From the NCBI RefSeq assembly GCF_017104565.1, contig NZ_JAAGPD010000032.1, positions 62,001 through 126,000 of the forward strand: a stretch of 64,000 nucleotides of DNA, read 5' to 3'. Positions 23,824 to 33,233 of the stretch are shown in pieces. The notes under the pieces were generated by a model. It had not been told where the DNA came from, ran no database searches, and was given only the letters and a program-made list of their open reading frames with translations. Within the stretch, counting starts at the first letter, position 1; each line of letters begins with the position of its first letter. This DNA comes from Paraburkholderia sp. Tr-20389. GTDB lineage: Bacteria > Pseudomonadota > Gammaproteobacteria > Burkholderiales > Burkholderiaceae. The position numbers and the translations under genes were made by a program.

Positions 23824-24717
23824 TCAGGGTTCAAGAATCTCGCTGATGCGCGAGAGGGCGTCGAGCGTATGCAGCAAATGTTCGCGCATCGCCTGCGACG
23901 CTTCTTCGTTGCGCTCGTGTTCGAGCAGTTCAAGCAGATGCAGATGTTGCTTCGCGTGTTCAACGTAACGTTCGCGATGCTGCATCGAACGGTATGACAG
24001 CAGACGCCGCACGCGGTTGACCCGTTTGATCGTGTCGATAAAAAAGCTGTTGCCCGATGCTTCGACCAGCGACTCATGAAACCGCACGCCGCGATCGTGC
24101 AGCTGGTCTGCCGTATCGGTTTCGATGCCGCCCGCCAGGAGATGTTTCTCGACATCGCGGCAGCGTTCCAGCACCTTGCGTTCGAGCCGGTAACCCGGTT
24201 CGAGCAATGCTGCCGGTTCGAGCGCGAGACGCAGCCGATACGACTTCAGGAGACTATCGGGCGTGGTCAGCATCGGCGAGAACTGCCAGCCGTAGCCCGG
24301 CTTGCGTTCGGCCCAGCCTTCCTGCGCGATGCGTCCCATCACGGCCGTCAATTGCGCGCTCGTCAAACCATAGCGATTGCGGATCAACTGCTCGGAGAAC
24401 TCGTCGGGCAATTCGCCTTTCAGACGATCATCCGCGATCTGGAAATACACGCTCGTCACGACATCGGTTTCGGCCAGACCTAACTCGTCCACAACATCCG
24501 CAAGCGGTTCGATCACCGGCTTCGCGACGAAGAATCCGCGATTCTTTTCACGCGTCACGACGCCTTTCTCGTACAGCAGCGCAAGCGCCTCGTTGACGGG
24601 CGAGCGCGACACGCGCAGACGGTCGGCCAGCATCTGCGCAGGCAGATGCGCGCCGACGTCGAGTCCTTCCGTCTTGATCAGTTCAACAATCTGCGTCGCA
24701 ATGGATCTGTCGATCAT
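23824..24717 (-). CDS. GntR/FCD-family regulator with two winged-helix domains
   Basis: A 297-residue regulator. Residues 1-65 form a GntR winged helix (LPAQMLADRLRVSRSPVNEA then GVVTREKNRGFFV). Residues 88-147 look like a second one (GELPDEFSEQLIRNRYGL then LTAVMGRIAQEGWAERKP and GYGWQF). Residues 152-297 are the all-helical FCD effector domain with the metal-binding Asp/His pattern (LHDRGVRFHESLVEASGN). One winged helix is the rule in this family; two in tandem would suit a longer or composite operator. It lies between aconitase and the signal-less binding protein on the same strand and probably responds to a tri- or dicarboxylate. Confidence 0.85.
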   Translation of the reverse strand: MIDRSIATQIVELIKTEGLDVGAHLPAQMLADRLRVSRSPVNEALALLYEKGVVTREKNRGFFVAKPVIEPLADVVDELGLAETDVVTSVYFQIADDRLKGELPDEFSEQLIRNRYGLTSAQLTAVMGRIAQEGWAERKPGYGWQFSPMLTTPDSLLKSYRLRLALEPAALLEPGYRLERKVLERCRDVEKHLLAGGIETDTADQLHDRGVRFHESLVEASGNSFFIDTIKRVNRVRRLLSYRSMQHRERYVEHAKQHLHLLELLEHERNEEASQAMREHLLHTLDALSRISEILEP

Positions 24718-24772
24718 GTGAGTCGTGCCTTCTGCTTTCGGCTCGTAGCGTGAACGCAGCGGCGGCCGGGTC

Positions 24773-27397
24773 TCAAGCCTCCTGCGTCAGCACATTTTTC
24801 TGCAATATCAGCGGGATCACGCCGCCTGAACGCAACAGCGTGCATTCGAGTTGCGTTTCCACGGCCGCCGTCGCGTCGATGGATTGCACGGTGCCGTTCG
24901 CGCGGATCACGCGGACGGCCACCTTGCAACGAGGCGATAGCGTATCACCCGCAGCGTCGACTTCGAGCTTATCACCCGGCTGAAGATCGAGTGTCTGCGG
25001 GTTGGTGCCGGGCGCGAAGCGAAGCGGCAGAATGCCCATGCCGATCAGATTCGATCGATGGATGCGCTCGAAGCTCACGGCCAGCACCGCGCGAATGCCG
25101 AGCAGCCGCTGACCTTTCGCCGCCCAGTCGCGCGACGAACCCGTGCCGTAGCGCTCGCCCGCGACGAGCACGACGGCGTCGCCGTCCTGCTGATAACGCT
25201 GCGCCGCTTCGAAGATCGGCATCACGTCGCCGCTCGGCACATGCAGCGTGTGCGCGACGGGCATGCCGGGACGCAGGCGATTGACCAGCGTCCTGTTGTA
25301 GAAGGCCGCGCGCACCATCACTTCCCAGTTGCCGCGCCGCGATGCGAACACATTCAGATCGTTGCGATCGTCGCCGCGTGCGACGAGAAAATCGGCGACG
25401 AAGCTGTCCTTCGGAATCGCGCTGGCGGGCGAGATGTGATCGGTCGTCACGTCGTCGCCGAGCACGAGCAGCGGATACGCGCTGTAGCGTCCGAGTTGGC
25501 TGCCTTCCGTCGCCGATGCAAACGGCGGGCGGCGCAGCGCGGTCGATGCCGGATTCCACGGAAAGCGCGCGCTGTCCGGCGCGTCGAGATCGTGCCACGC
25601 CGGATTGCGGCTCGCGAGCGTGAAGGCGCGCGGGTAGTCTTGCGGATCGGCGGCAACTGCGACGAGCGCGGCGACTTCTTCACGCGTCGGCCAGAGATCG
25701 CGCAGATAAACGGGCTTGCCGCCGGCGGTGTGCTGGAGCGGTTCGACGCTCAAATCGCGTTGCGCGTCGCCCGCCAGCGCAAAGGCGATCACGAGCGGCG
25801 GCGACATGATGAAGCCGAGGTCCAGGTCGGGATGAATGCGGCCAGGGAAATTGCGGTTGCCCGACAGCATCGCGACGGGATAGATGCGCTTTTGTGCGAG
25901 CGCTTCGCGAATCGGCGCAGTCAACGGGCCCGAGTTGCCGATGCACGTCGTGCAGCCATAACCCACGATATCGAAGCCGACGGCCGACAGATCGCCGATC
26001 AGCGCGGCGCGTTCGAGATACGCAGCGGCGGCAGGCGAGCCGGGGCCGAGCGACGTCTTGACCCACGACGGCACTTTCAGGCCTAAAGCATGCGCCTTGC
26101 GAGCAAGCAGGCCGGCGGCGATCAGCAACGCGGGATCGGACGTATTCGTGCAACTCGTGATCGCGGCTATCGCGACGGGATGCTTCGGCATCGACGGATC
26201 ATGCTGCGCCGGATGAAAGTCGAGCTTCGCCAATGTCGTCGCCGTTTGCGAGTAGTCGAGCAGATCCTGCGGACGACGCGGCCCGGCGATATGCATGTCG
26301 ATCGTGGCGAGGTCGATATCGATCGTGCGCGTATAACGCGGCTCGGCCTGCGGATCGAACCAGAGGCCCGTTTGGTGCGTAAAAGCTTCGACCAACCGAA
26401 CCGACGATTCAGAACGATTCGTCGCGCGCAGATAGTCGAGCGTGTGCTGATCGACGGGGAAGAAGCCCGTCGATGCGCCGTATTCCGGCGCCATGTTCGC
26501 GACGACGGCACGGTCGCCGGCCGTCAGCGTCGCCACGCCGGGGCCGAAGAACTCGACGAATTCACCGGACACGCCGATCGCGCGCAGCCGCTGCGTGACG
26601 GTCAGTGCGAGATCGGTGGCGAGTACGCCGGGCCGCATCGCGCCCGTCAGCCGGACGCCGATCACATCGGGAATGCGCTGCATCACAGGCATGCCGAACA
26701 TGACCGTCTGCGCTTCGAGCCCGCCCACGCCCCAGCCCAGCACGCCGATGCCGTTGATCATCGGGGTATGGCTGTCGGTGCCGATCAGCGTATCGGGCAC
26801 CGCCCATTGCTCGCCGTTGCGCTCGATGGTCGTGACGACGGTCGCCAGCTGCTCGAGGTTGATCGTATGCATGATTCCCGTGCCGGGCGGATGGATGCGC
26901 ACCCCCTTCAAGGCCTTCGACGCCCAGCGCAGGAAGCGGTAGCGCTCCGCGTTGCGCCGCAATTCGAGCTTCAGATTCTCAGGCGCCGCGTCTGGTTGCG
27001 CGAAGTACTCGACGGCCAGCGAATGGTCGACGGACGAATCGACGGGCAACACAGGGTTGAGCGACGCAGGATCGGCGCCCGCTTCCGCGAGCGCGTCGCG
27101 CATGCCGGCGATATCCACCAGCGCGGGCGTGCTCGTCGTGTCGTGCATCAGCACGCGGTTGGGCTGGAACGCGATCTCGGCAACGCTCGTCGCGTGCGCG
27201 GTCCACGCGAGGATGCCTTCGACGGCCTGCCGCCGCTCGTCACTTTCCATGTTGCGGATCACGTTTTCCAGCAGCAGACGCATGACGACGGGCAATTCAC
27301 GCAGCCTGTCGCCGAACAGGCCGGGCAGATCGACATGCCGATATGTCGCGCCGTCGACGCTCAACCGGGCCTCAGTGGGGCAGTAAGTGTTTTCCAT
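24773..27397 (-). CDS. acnA: Aconitate hydratase, AcnA type
   Basis: An 874-residue aconitase that interconverts citrate and isocitrate through cis-aconitate. The [4Fe-4S] ligands are in SCTNTSDP (near residue 416) and GYGCTTCIGNSGPL (near 484 and 487); the swivel domain has ERYGTGSSRDWAAKG. The start at ATG 27397 (MENTYCPTEARL) is preferred over an open frame reaching 27514, which would run across the divergent promoter. A second aconitase is expected elsewhere in such genomes, so this copy with its own GntR regulator and divergent carrier genes probably serves use of an external tricarboxylic acid rather than the housekeeping cycle. The operon order is acnA, GntR, binding protein. Confidence 0.93.
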   Translation of the reverse strand: MENTYCPTEARLSVDGATYRHVDLPGLFGDRLRELPVVMRLLLENVIRNMESDERRQAVEGILAWTAHATSVAEIAFQPNRVLMHDTTSTPALVDIAGMRDALAEAGADPASLNPVLPVDSSVDHSLAVEYFAQPDAAPENLKLELRRNAERYRFLRWASKALKGVRIHPPGTGIMHTINLEQLATVVTTIERNGEQWAVPDTLIGTDSHTPMINGIGVLGWGVGGLEAQTVMFGMPVMQRIPDVIGVRLTGAMRPGVLATDLALTVTQRLRAIGVSGEFVEFFGPGVATLTAGDRAVVANMAPEYGASTGFFPVDQHTLDYLRATNRSESSVRLVEAFTHQTGLWFDPQAEPRYTRTIDIDLATIDMHIAGPRRPQDLLDYSQTATTLAKLDFHPAQHDPSMPKHPVAIAAITSCTNTSDPALLIAAGLLARKAHALGLKVPSWVKTSLGPGSPAAAAYLERAALIGDLSAVGFDIVGYGCTTCIGNSGPLTAPIREALAQKRIYPVAMLSGNRNFPGRIHPDLDLGFIMSPPLVIAFALAGDAQRDLSVEPLQHTAGGKPVYLRDLWPTREEVAALVAVAADPQDYPRAFTLASRNPAWHDLDAPDSARFPWNPASTALRRPPFASATEGSQLGRYSAYPLLVLGDDVTTDHISPASAIPKDSFVADFLVARGDDRNDLNVFASRRGNWEVMVRAAFYNRTLVNRLRPGMPVAHTLHVPSGDVMPIFEAAQRYQQDGDAVVLVAGERYGTGSSRDWAAKGQRLLGIRAVLAVSFERIHRSNLIGMGILPLRFAPGTNPQTLDLQPGDKLEVDAAGDTLSPRCKVAVRVIRANGTVQSIDATAAVETQLECTLLRSGGVIPLILQKNVLTQEA

Positions 27398-27404
27398 GAC
27401 TGTA

Positions 27405-27444
27405 TTTTTGCACTTTGCCAGGTAAAAATGCAATCTAGTGCAAA
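27405..27444. promoter_or_regulatory. Divergent promoter region with TGCA repeats
   Basis: The 77-bp gap between acnA and the lactonase gene holds TTTTTGCACTTTG at 27405-27417 and the inverted repeat TGCAATCTAGTGCA at 27429-27442. The repeated TGCA half-sites suggest a dimeric regulator, with the two-headed GntR protein of the acnA operon as first candidate. Confidence 0.45.
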
Positions 27445-27474
27445 CCCCAGATACAAAAAAATCGGAGACATCAC

Positions 27475-28719
27475 GTGAAGAAAGGCGGCCATGACAGGCC
27501 CGTGCAGTTTGCAAATGCGGTCCCGAACGGCGTGCGGCGGCGCATCGTTCAAGGCGCGACGGCGCTTGGTGTGCTGGCCGCGATCGGCCCCGTCGCGCGT
27601 CCGGTTTTCGCGGAGGAACAGGCGTTGCGCCAGACAGATTTCAAAGGAAAGAAACCTATGTTTGCTTATGTCGGATCGCGGACCACCCGCGAACGGAATG
27701 CCCACGGCGATGGCATCAGCGTGTATCAGGTCGATACGGAAACGGGGGCGCTCGAACTCGTGCAACTCGTCAAGGACCTCGTCAATCCCTCGTTTCTCGC
27801 GCTGAGCCGCAACGGCGAGCGTCTTTACACCGTGCATGGCGACCTCAGCGACATCAGCGCGTTCAAGGTCGACAAGGCAACGGGCAAGCTCACGTTCCTG
27901 AACCGGCAAAGCACGCAGGGCAAGAACCCCGTGCACCTCGCGATCGATCCGACGGGCCGTTACGTCGTCGTGTCGAACCATATCGGCGCGAGCCTCGCCG
28001 TGTTGCCGATTGCCAGTGACGGCTCGCTTCAGGAACTGACGCAACTGGTTCATCTGGAAGGCCCGATCGGTCCGCATCGCGTCGAGCAGAAGCAGGCCAA
28101 GCCGCACTTCAATCCATTCGATCCGACGGGTGAGTTCGTCATCGTGCCCGACAAGGGACTGGACCGCGTCTTCACGTTCCGTTTCAAGGACGGCCAACTG
28201 GCGCCCGCCGCGACGCCGTTCGTCGTGTCGCGCGAGACGGCGGGGCCACGGCACGTCGCGTTTCATCCGCAGGGCGCGTATGCGTATGTCGTCAATGAAC
28301 TCGACTCGACAGTGACGACGTACCGCTATTCGGCGGGCAGCGGCGCGCTCACGCCTGTGCAGATCGTGTCGTCGCTGCCCGATACGTACACGGGCAACAG
28401 CCGTGCGTCGGAGATCGAAGTCGACCGGACGGGGCGCTTCGTCTATGCGTCGAATCGCGGCGACGACAGCATCGCGGTATTCCGTATCGATCAGTCGACG
28501 GGACATCTCACCTTCATCCATGCCGAGCCGTCGCTGGGCCGCACGCCGCGCTTCATGACCGGCACGCCCGACGGCCGCTTCATGTATGCGCTGAACGAAG
28601 ACAGCGACACGATCGTCGCGTTTTCCGTGAATCCGACGACGGGACAGCTCAAGCCAACCGGCTTTTCCGTCGAGTCGGGCAGCCCTGTTTGCATGGTGTT
28701 CTCACAACATCAGGCGTAA
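27475..28719 (+). CDS. Secreted beta-propeller lactonase (6-phosphogluconolactonase/YbhE family)
   Basis: A 414-residue seven-bladed propeller of the lactonase family. The GTG start at 27475 has CGGAGACA ahead. The N-terminus has RRRIVQGATALGVLAAIGP, which looks like a Tat-type or Sec signal, with cleavage near VFAEE. The propeller then repeats motifs such as PSFLALSRNGERLYTVHG, NPVHLAIDPTGRYVVVSNH and PRHVAFHPQGAYAYVVNE. Export makes action on phosphogluconolactone unlikely; a periplasmic lactone is the better guess, and the divergent aconitase suggests a hydroxy-tricarboxylate lactone. It is followed by an MFS carrier and a porin in the same direction. Confidence 0.85.
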   Translation: MKKGGHDRPVQFANAVPNGVRRRIVQGATALGVLAAIGPVARPVFAEEQALRQTDFKGKKPMFAYVGSRTTRERNAHGDGISVYQVDTETGALELVQLVKDLVNPSFLALSRNGERLYTVHGDLSDISAFKVDKATGKLTFLNRQSTQGKNPVHLAIDPTGRYVVVSNHIGASLAVLPIASDGSLQELTQLVHLEGPIGPHRVEQKQAKPHFNPFDPTGEFVIVPDKGLDRVFTFRFKDGQLAPAATPFVVSRETAGPRHVAFHPQGAYAYVVNELDSTVTTYRYSAGSGALTPVQIVSSLPDTYTGNSRASEIEVDRTGRFVYASNRGDDSIAVFRIDQSTGHLTFIHAEPSLGRTPRFMTGTPDGRFMYALNEDSDTIVAFSVNPTTGQLKPTGFSVESGSPVCMVFSQHQA

Positions 28720-28774
28720 CCCGCAAGACGGATTTCACAAAACCTGGCGGGTGCGCCCGCCAGTGGAGAGACAC

Positions 28775-30109
28775 ATGCAAGCCAAGCAAGACACGCAGCC
28801 CATCGACGAGCGCGCGCTCGTACGCAAGATCGCCTGGCGGATCATTCCGTTCGTTTTCATTCTCTACATCATTTCGTATCTGGACCGCGCCAACATCGGC
28901 TATGCGGCCTTGCAGATGAACCGCGATCTGGCGCTGAGCAGCGAGGCGTTCGGCTTTGCTTCGGGCATCTTCTTCATCGGCTACTTTCTGTTCGAAGTGC
29001 CCAGCAACGTGATGCTCAACAAATACGGTGCGCGCGTCTGGATCGCACGCATTCTCGTGACGTGGGGCATCGTCTCCGTCATCTCGGCGTTCGCGCAGAA
29101 CGCGACGCAACTCTACGTGTTGCGCTTTCTGCTCGGTGTCGCCGAGGCGGGCTTCTTTCCCGGCATCATCGTCTACCTGACGTACTGGTTTCGCGCAAAA
29201 GAACTCGCGACGACGGTCGCGCTTTTCACGGCGGCGATTCCCGTGTCGTACATCATCGGCGCGCCATTGAGCACGTGGATCATGGACAGCGTCCACTGGC
29301 TGGACTGGAGCGGCTGGCGCTGGATGCTGGTGCTCGAAGGCGCGCCGGCGTTGATCGGCGGCATTCTGTGCTTCGTCTATCTGACCGACCGTCCCGCCGA
29401 CGCCAAATGGCTCAAGCCGGCAGAACGCGACTGGCTGCTGAACGAACTCGCCAACGATCGCAGAGCGCGCCCCGAAGCAAAGCATTTCGGCTCGATCAAG
29501 GCGATGACGAACCCGAAAGTGCTGTATCTGTCGTTCATCTACTTCGTGTATCAGTGCGGGAGTCTCGGCGTCGGCTACTGGATGCCGCAAATCATCAAGG
29601 GCTTTTCGAAGACCCTGAGCCATACGCAGGTCGGTCTCATCGCGACGATTCCATATGTGTTCGCGACGATCGTGATGGTGCTGTGGTCGCGTAGTTCCGA
29701 TCGTCACAGCGAGCGGCGTCTGCATTCGGCGATTCCGCTGGCCGTGGCTGCGCTGGCGCTGCTGGGCGCCGGCCTTGCGACGAATCCTTACGTGTCGATC
29801 ACGATGATCAGCCTGAGCCTCGCGGGGCTGTACGCATTCAAGTCGCCGTTCTGGGCACTGCCGACGCTGTTTCTCACGCGTTCGACAGCGGCCGTTTCGA
29901 TCGCGGTGATCAATTCCGTGGGCAACCTCGGTGGTTTCGTCGGGCCGTTTGCGATCGGCTATATCAAAGGCTCGGGCCAAAGCGCGACGCCTGGTCTGCT
30001 CTTCCTTGCCGCATTGCTCGTATTGTCATTTCTGATGACGTACTTTATTCGCGTCAGTGAACAACGAGACGTCGATGCGCATGGTGCGGTCGCCAATCAG
30101 AGCCAGTAA
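28775..30109 (+). CDS. MFS transporter, ACS family
   Basis: A 444-residue, 12-helix carrier; helix 1 reads FILYIISYLDRANIGYAAL, the ACS signature close to phthalate/tartrate/4-hydroxyphenylacetate carriers, and the loop before helix 3 has NVMLNKYGARVWIAR. The ATG at 28775 with GGAGAGACAC ahead is the natural start. It follows the lactonase by 55 bp. Together with the exported lactonase and the porin downstream it makes an uptake route: porin across the outer membrane, lactone opening in the periplasm, acid import by this carrier. Confidence 0.88.
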   Translation: MQAKQDTQPIDERALVRKIAWRIIPFVFILYIISYLDRANIGYAALQMNRDLALSSEAFGFASGIFFIGYFLFEVPSNVMLNKYGARVWIARILVTWGIVSVISAFAQNATQLYVLRFLLGVAEAGFFPGIIVYLTYWFRAKELATTVALFTAAIPVSYIIGAPLSTWIMDSVHWLDWSGWRWMLVLEGAPALIGGILCFVYLTDRPADAKWLKPAERDWLLNELANDRRARPEAKHFGSIKAMTNPKVLYLSFIYFVYQCGSLGVGYWMPQIIKGFSKTLSHTQVGLIATIPYVFATIVMVLWSRSSDRHSERRLHSAIPLAVAALALLGAGLATNPYVSITMISLSLAGLYAFKSPFWALPTLFLTRSTAAVSIAVINSVGNLGGFVGPFAIGYIKGSGQSATPGLLFLAALLVLSFLMTYFIRVSEQRDVDAHGAVANQSQ

Positions 30110-30125
30110 AAGATTTTCCTGTATC

Positions 30126-30155
30126 GGGACGTCTGGCGCGATGCCGGACGTTCCC
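30126..30155 (+). terminator. Hairpin between the MFS and porin genes
   Basis: GGGACGTCTGGC (30126-30137) pairs with GCCGGACGTTCCC (30143-30155) over about 12 bp with minor mismatches and a 5-nt loop. No T-run follows, so it may only attenuate transcription from the lactonase/MFS unit into the porin. Confidence 0.45.
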
Positions 30156-30202
30156 TGAAGGCCGAAGCAAAAGAACATTCACTTACCGGAGGAGATTTTT
30201 CG

Positions 30203-31429
30203 ATGAAGAAGTCGGCAATAACATTAGTCATGCTAAGCGGTGTCGCATCATTTGCTAACGCGCAAAGCAACGTCACGCTTTACGGCATCATCGACAGCGG
30301 CTTGAACTATACGAACAACGTCCAGACGGCAAGGACTTCTGCGGGACTCGTCGGCGGACATCAGATCGCGATGATCGAAGGTGGCTCAGCGGGCTTGCAA
30401 GGCAGCCGCTGGGGACTGAGAGGCACTGAGGACCTGGGCTCGGGCCTCAAGGCGATCTTCGTGCTGGAAAGCGGCTTCTACAGCAACAACGGTGTATCGA
30501 ATCAGGGCGGCGCGCTGTTCGGACGTCAGGCGTATGTCGGTCTGAGCAATCCGGTCGGAACCGTCACGCTGGGCCGTCAATACGATCCCGTCGTCGATCT
30601 GTACGGTCCGTTTCTCGCCGCGCCGCAGTGGGGCGGCTACATGAGTTCCCATCCGGGCGATCTCGACAACGCGTTGAACACGCGCCGCATCAACAATTCG
30701 ATCAAGTTCCGCAGCGCCAGCTATCGCGGTCTCACCGTCGAAGCGATGATGAATCTCGGTGGCACGCCTGGCTCTTTTTCGAGCAACTGGATCTGGGGTG
30801 CGGGCGCTGCGTACGCGACCGGACCGTTTTCGATCGGCGCGGGGTATTTGAATATCCGCAATCCGAACACGTCGTTCTTCGGTGCGAACCCGAACACAGG
30901 GCCGGCTACGACGAACAATCTGGGCAGCTTCGGCAGCGCGACGAGTCCTGAGAGTAACCCGGTGTTCGCCGGGTATGCGTCGGCGAACCGGCTCGAAATT
31001 GCGGGCGTCGGCGCCGGTGTGACGCTGGGTTCGCTCAACGTGAACCTCGCCTATTCGAATACGCGCTTCGAGGATATGGGCTCGTCGTCGGGACCGAATA
31101 CGCTGCGCTACAAAGGTACAGCTGCATTCAACAACGCGGAAATCAACGCGAAGTATCAGTTCACGCCTTCGCTGCTCGCGGGTGTTGCATACGATTACAC
31201 GCGCAACGGCGGCGCAGGCGGAAAGGGTGGAGCGAACTACAACCTGTTCAGCGCAGGCGTCGATTACTTTCTGTCGAAGCGCACGGATGTGTACACCATC
31301 GCGGTGTATGAGAAAGCGAGCGGCACCGACTCGCTTGGGCAGAGCGCCGTCGCGCAGATCACGGGGTTGACTCCGTCGACCACGGACAAGCAGGTGTCGC
31401 TGCGGATCGGGATGCGACACAAGTTTTGA
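30203..31429 (+). CDS. Outer-membrane trimeric porin
   Basis: A 408-residue Burkholderia-type porin. Signal peptide residues 1-20 end in FANA, then QSNVTLYGIIDSGLNY. The hallmark segments GSRWGLRGTEDLGSGLKAIF, LFGRQAYVGLSN, LGRQYDPVVDLYGP and the terminal MRHKF are present. The ribosome site is GGAGGAG, eleven bases ahead. It is closely similar in plan to the porin at 21860 but about 30 residues longer, with an extra loop rich in Asn, Gly and Ser near residues 220-250. It probably serves the neighbouring MFS and lactonase. Confidence 0.94.
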   Translation: MKKSAITLVMLSGVASFANAQSNVTLYGIIDSGLNYTNNVQTARTSAGLVGGHQIAMIEGGSAGLQGSRWGLRGTEDLGSGLKAIFVLESGFYSNNGVSNQGGALFGRQAYVGLSNPVGTVTLGRQYDPVVDLYGPFLAAPQWGGYMSSHPGDLDNALNTRRINNSIKFRSASYRGLTVEAMMNLGGTPGSFSSNWIWGAGAAYATGPFSIGAGYLNIRNPNTSFFGANPNTGPATTNNLGSFGSATSPESNPVFAGYASANRLEIAGVGAGVTLGSLNVNLAYSNTRFEDMGSSSGPNTLRYKGTAAFNNAEINAKYQFTPSLLAGVAYDYTRNGGAGGKGGANYNLFSAGVDYFLSKRTDVYTIAVYEKASGTDSLGQSAVAQITGLTPSTTDKQVSLRIGMRHKF

Positions 31430-31741
31430 CCGCTGTTCGTGCGCAGTACCTTAAATATCACAATATGATGTAATATTTTCGTGGCTACCAAGCGAGCATT
31501 GTCCGCAAACTGTGATGGATGCGTGCGCTCACAGCAGCGGCGGACGAGGCACTGAACTTGCGCGACTTCAAGTATCGGTCACGCGTACGCTGACGTGCAC
31601 TGCGTCAGTACATTCTGTTACTCGTGACGCTCACCAACCGGAATAAGTCGAAGCCGGATATTTGCAGTGCAGCATCAAGCACGACTACGCGAACGCCGCT
31701 CCGCGTTTGACGCAGTCGATTCGAAACCAACGGAGACAATC
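31430..31741. other. Intergenic region upstream of the small peptide gene
   Basis: Some 310 bp without a gene. At 31453-31478 there is an AT-rich patch with 6-bp inverted ends (AAATAT and ATATTT), a possible promoter or operator; the rest shows nothing that I can name. Confidence 0.4.
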
Positions 31742-31918
31742 ATGAACAATCTCGACAACACTTACCCGCAAGACGTCGCGCATGGGGAGGCGATTGACGG
31801 CAGCGAAACTTATACGCCGTCTTATCAATTGCTCATGCACGAGCCCACGGTGTTGCTGGCTGGCAATCCGTCTGACCGGACCGATGTCGCGACGGCCGCG
31901 ATCCTGGGCTACAACTGA
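31742..31918 (+). CDS. Small 58-residue peptide of unknown function
   Basis: A short gene with a very good ribosome site (CGGAGACAATC before the ATG at 31742) starting MNNLDNTYPQDVAHGEAIDG and ending DVATAAILGYN. It is acidic, has no signal peptide, membrane segment or Cys, and no family that I know. The layout, an acidic first half and a hydrophobic, Gly-Tyr-Asn end, would fit a leader/core precursor peptide, and an O-methyltransferase gene converges on it 36 bp away. No maturation enzyme such as a cyclodehydratase, lanthionine synthetase or radical SAM protein is nearby, so this is only a possibility. Confidence 0.6.
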   Translation: MNNLDNTYPQDVAHGEAIDGSETYTPSYQLLMHEPTVLLAGNPSDRTDVATAAILGYN

Positions 31919-31953
31919 CAGCGACAGTTCATAACGAAGGGCGCGCGGTGCTG

Positions 31954-33015
31954 CTACTTGATGCCTATCGCCATCGAGTCCGGTCCAACGAGCCCTTCGA
32001 CACGGACTTGCGTAAAGCCCGCTTCGCGCATCCACTCGATGCATTGCGCGCCTGTGTAATCAAAGCCGCCTGGCGTCTCGATCAGCATGTTCAGGCTCAT
32101 GAGCAGGCCAAAAGCGTTGTGGCGGCGTTCGTCGTCGATCATCGCGTCATAGACGATCAGGCAGCCGCCATCGGGTAGTGCGTCGTAGCATTTGCGCAGC
32201 AAGGTGCGCTTCTGGTCGAGATCCCAGTCGTGCAGGATGTGGCCCATCACGAGCACGTCGGCGGTTGGGCACGGATCGGCGAAGAAGTTGCCCGCGTAGA
32301 AGTGAAGTCGCTCCTGCAAGCCTTGGGATGCGACGTATTCCTCGAAGACCGGGCGCACCGGAGGCAAGTCGAAGCCGCCACCCGACAGATGCGGATGCGC
32401 GAGCGCGACCTGCACGGGCAGCGCGCCCTGCGCTGCGCCGAGGTCAATGAACGTACGGTAGTTCTGCCACGGAAACTGCTTCGCAATGGCGCGCGCAGCG
32501 CCGAGACTGACGCCGCTCATCGCGTGCAGGAATGTGCGCAGCCGCGCTTCGTCGGCATAAAGCGCTTCGAAGACGTTGCCGCCGTGCCTGGACTCGTTCT
32601 GCGGCGCACCCGTGCGCAACGCCTCTGTAAGCGAGCCCCAGAAAGGATAGAGGCGTGAGTTCGCCATGTCGAGCAGGCCGCCGACATAGCTCGGCTTCGC
32701 CTGATCGAGGAAGAGGTTCGCGTCGCGCGTGTTGGCGTAGACACCGTTTTCGCGGTTCAGCACATTCAGCGCGACGAGTGCATCGAGAAAATCGAGCGCC
32801 GATCGCGGATGCAGCCCCAACGCCGTAGTGAGTTGCTGGGCGTTTTGCGGGCCGCGCGCCAGATGGGTGAACAGTTGCAATTCGACGGCCGAGAGCAAGG
32901 TTTTCGATGCCCAGAAGCCCATTGCCACCTGCAGAATGTATTCGGGCGAAGGCTCCGTTTCTGCTGCGTGGTCGGGCCGCGGCTCTTGCTGCTCGGGGAC
33001 TGAGGTTGGTGCCAT
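31954..33015 (-). CDS. SAM-dependent O-methyltransferase (acetylserotonin/caffeate OMT family)
   Basis: A 353-residue methyltransferase with an N-terminal winged-helix dimerisation domain ([18 protein letters not shown]) and a C-terminal Rossmann domain. The SAM loop is [17 protein letters not shown], and the base His lies in [11 protein letters not shown]. The family methylates hydroxyls of small aromatic or polyketide-like compounds. The start at ATG 33015 has AGGAGATGTC ahead. It is the last of four minus-strand genes (SDR, hydrolase, GST, OMT), which together look like detoxification or secondary metabolism. Confidence 0.87.
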   Translation of the reverse strand: MAPTSVPEQQEPRPDHAAETEPSPEYILQVAMGFWASKTLLSAVELQLFTHLARGPQNAQQLTTALGLHPRSALDFLDALVALNVLNRENGVYANTRDANLFLDQAKPSYVGGLLDMANSRLYPFWGSLTEALRTGAPQNESRHGGNVFEALYADEARLRTFLHAMSGVSLGAARAIAKQFPWQNYRTFIDLGAAQGALPVQVALAHPHLSGGGFDLPPVRPVFEEYVASQGLQERLHFYAGNFFADPCPTADVLVMGHILHDWDLDQKRTLLRKCYDALPDGGCLIVYDAMIDDERRHNAFGLLMSLNMLIETPGGFDYTGAQCIEWMREAGFTQVRVEGLVGPDSMAIGIK

Positions 33016-33233
33016 GACATCTCCTGTACGAAGATCGTTCGTCGCCGGATCGCACATGGTAGGCCCACGAATCGCTTTCAAATGTGGGCTGCCGCACGAA
33101 GCAGCGCGCGTGATCGTTGATACCAATCGCCGCTCACGAAACGTAATGGCTTCATCCTATTCAGCTTTGCTTTCCGGCGAGTTTCACTCGCGAAGGGAGC
33201 GACCGCGATGCGAAGCAAAGCGGTCGCCAAAGT

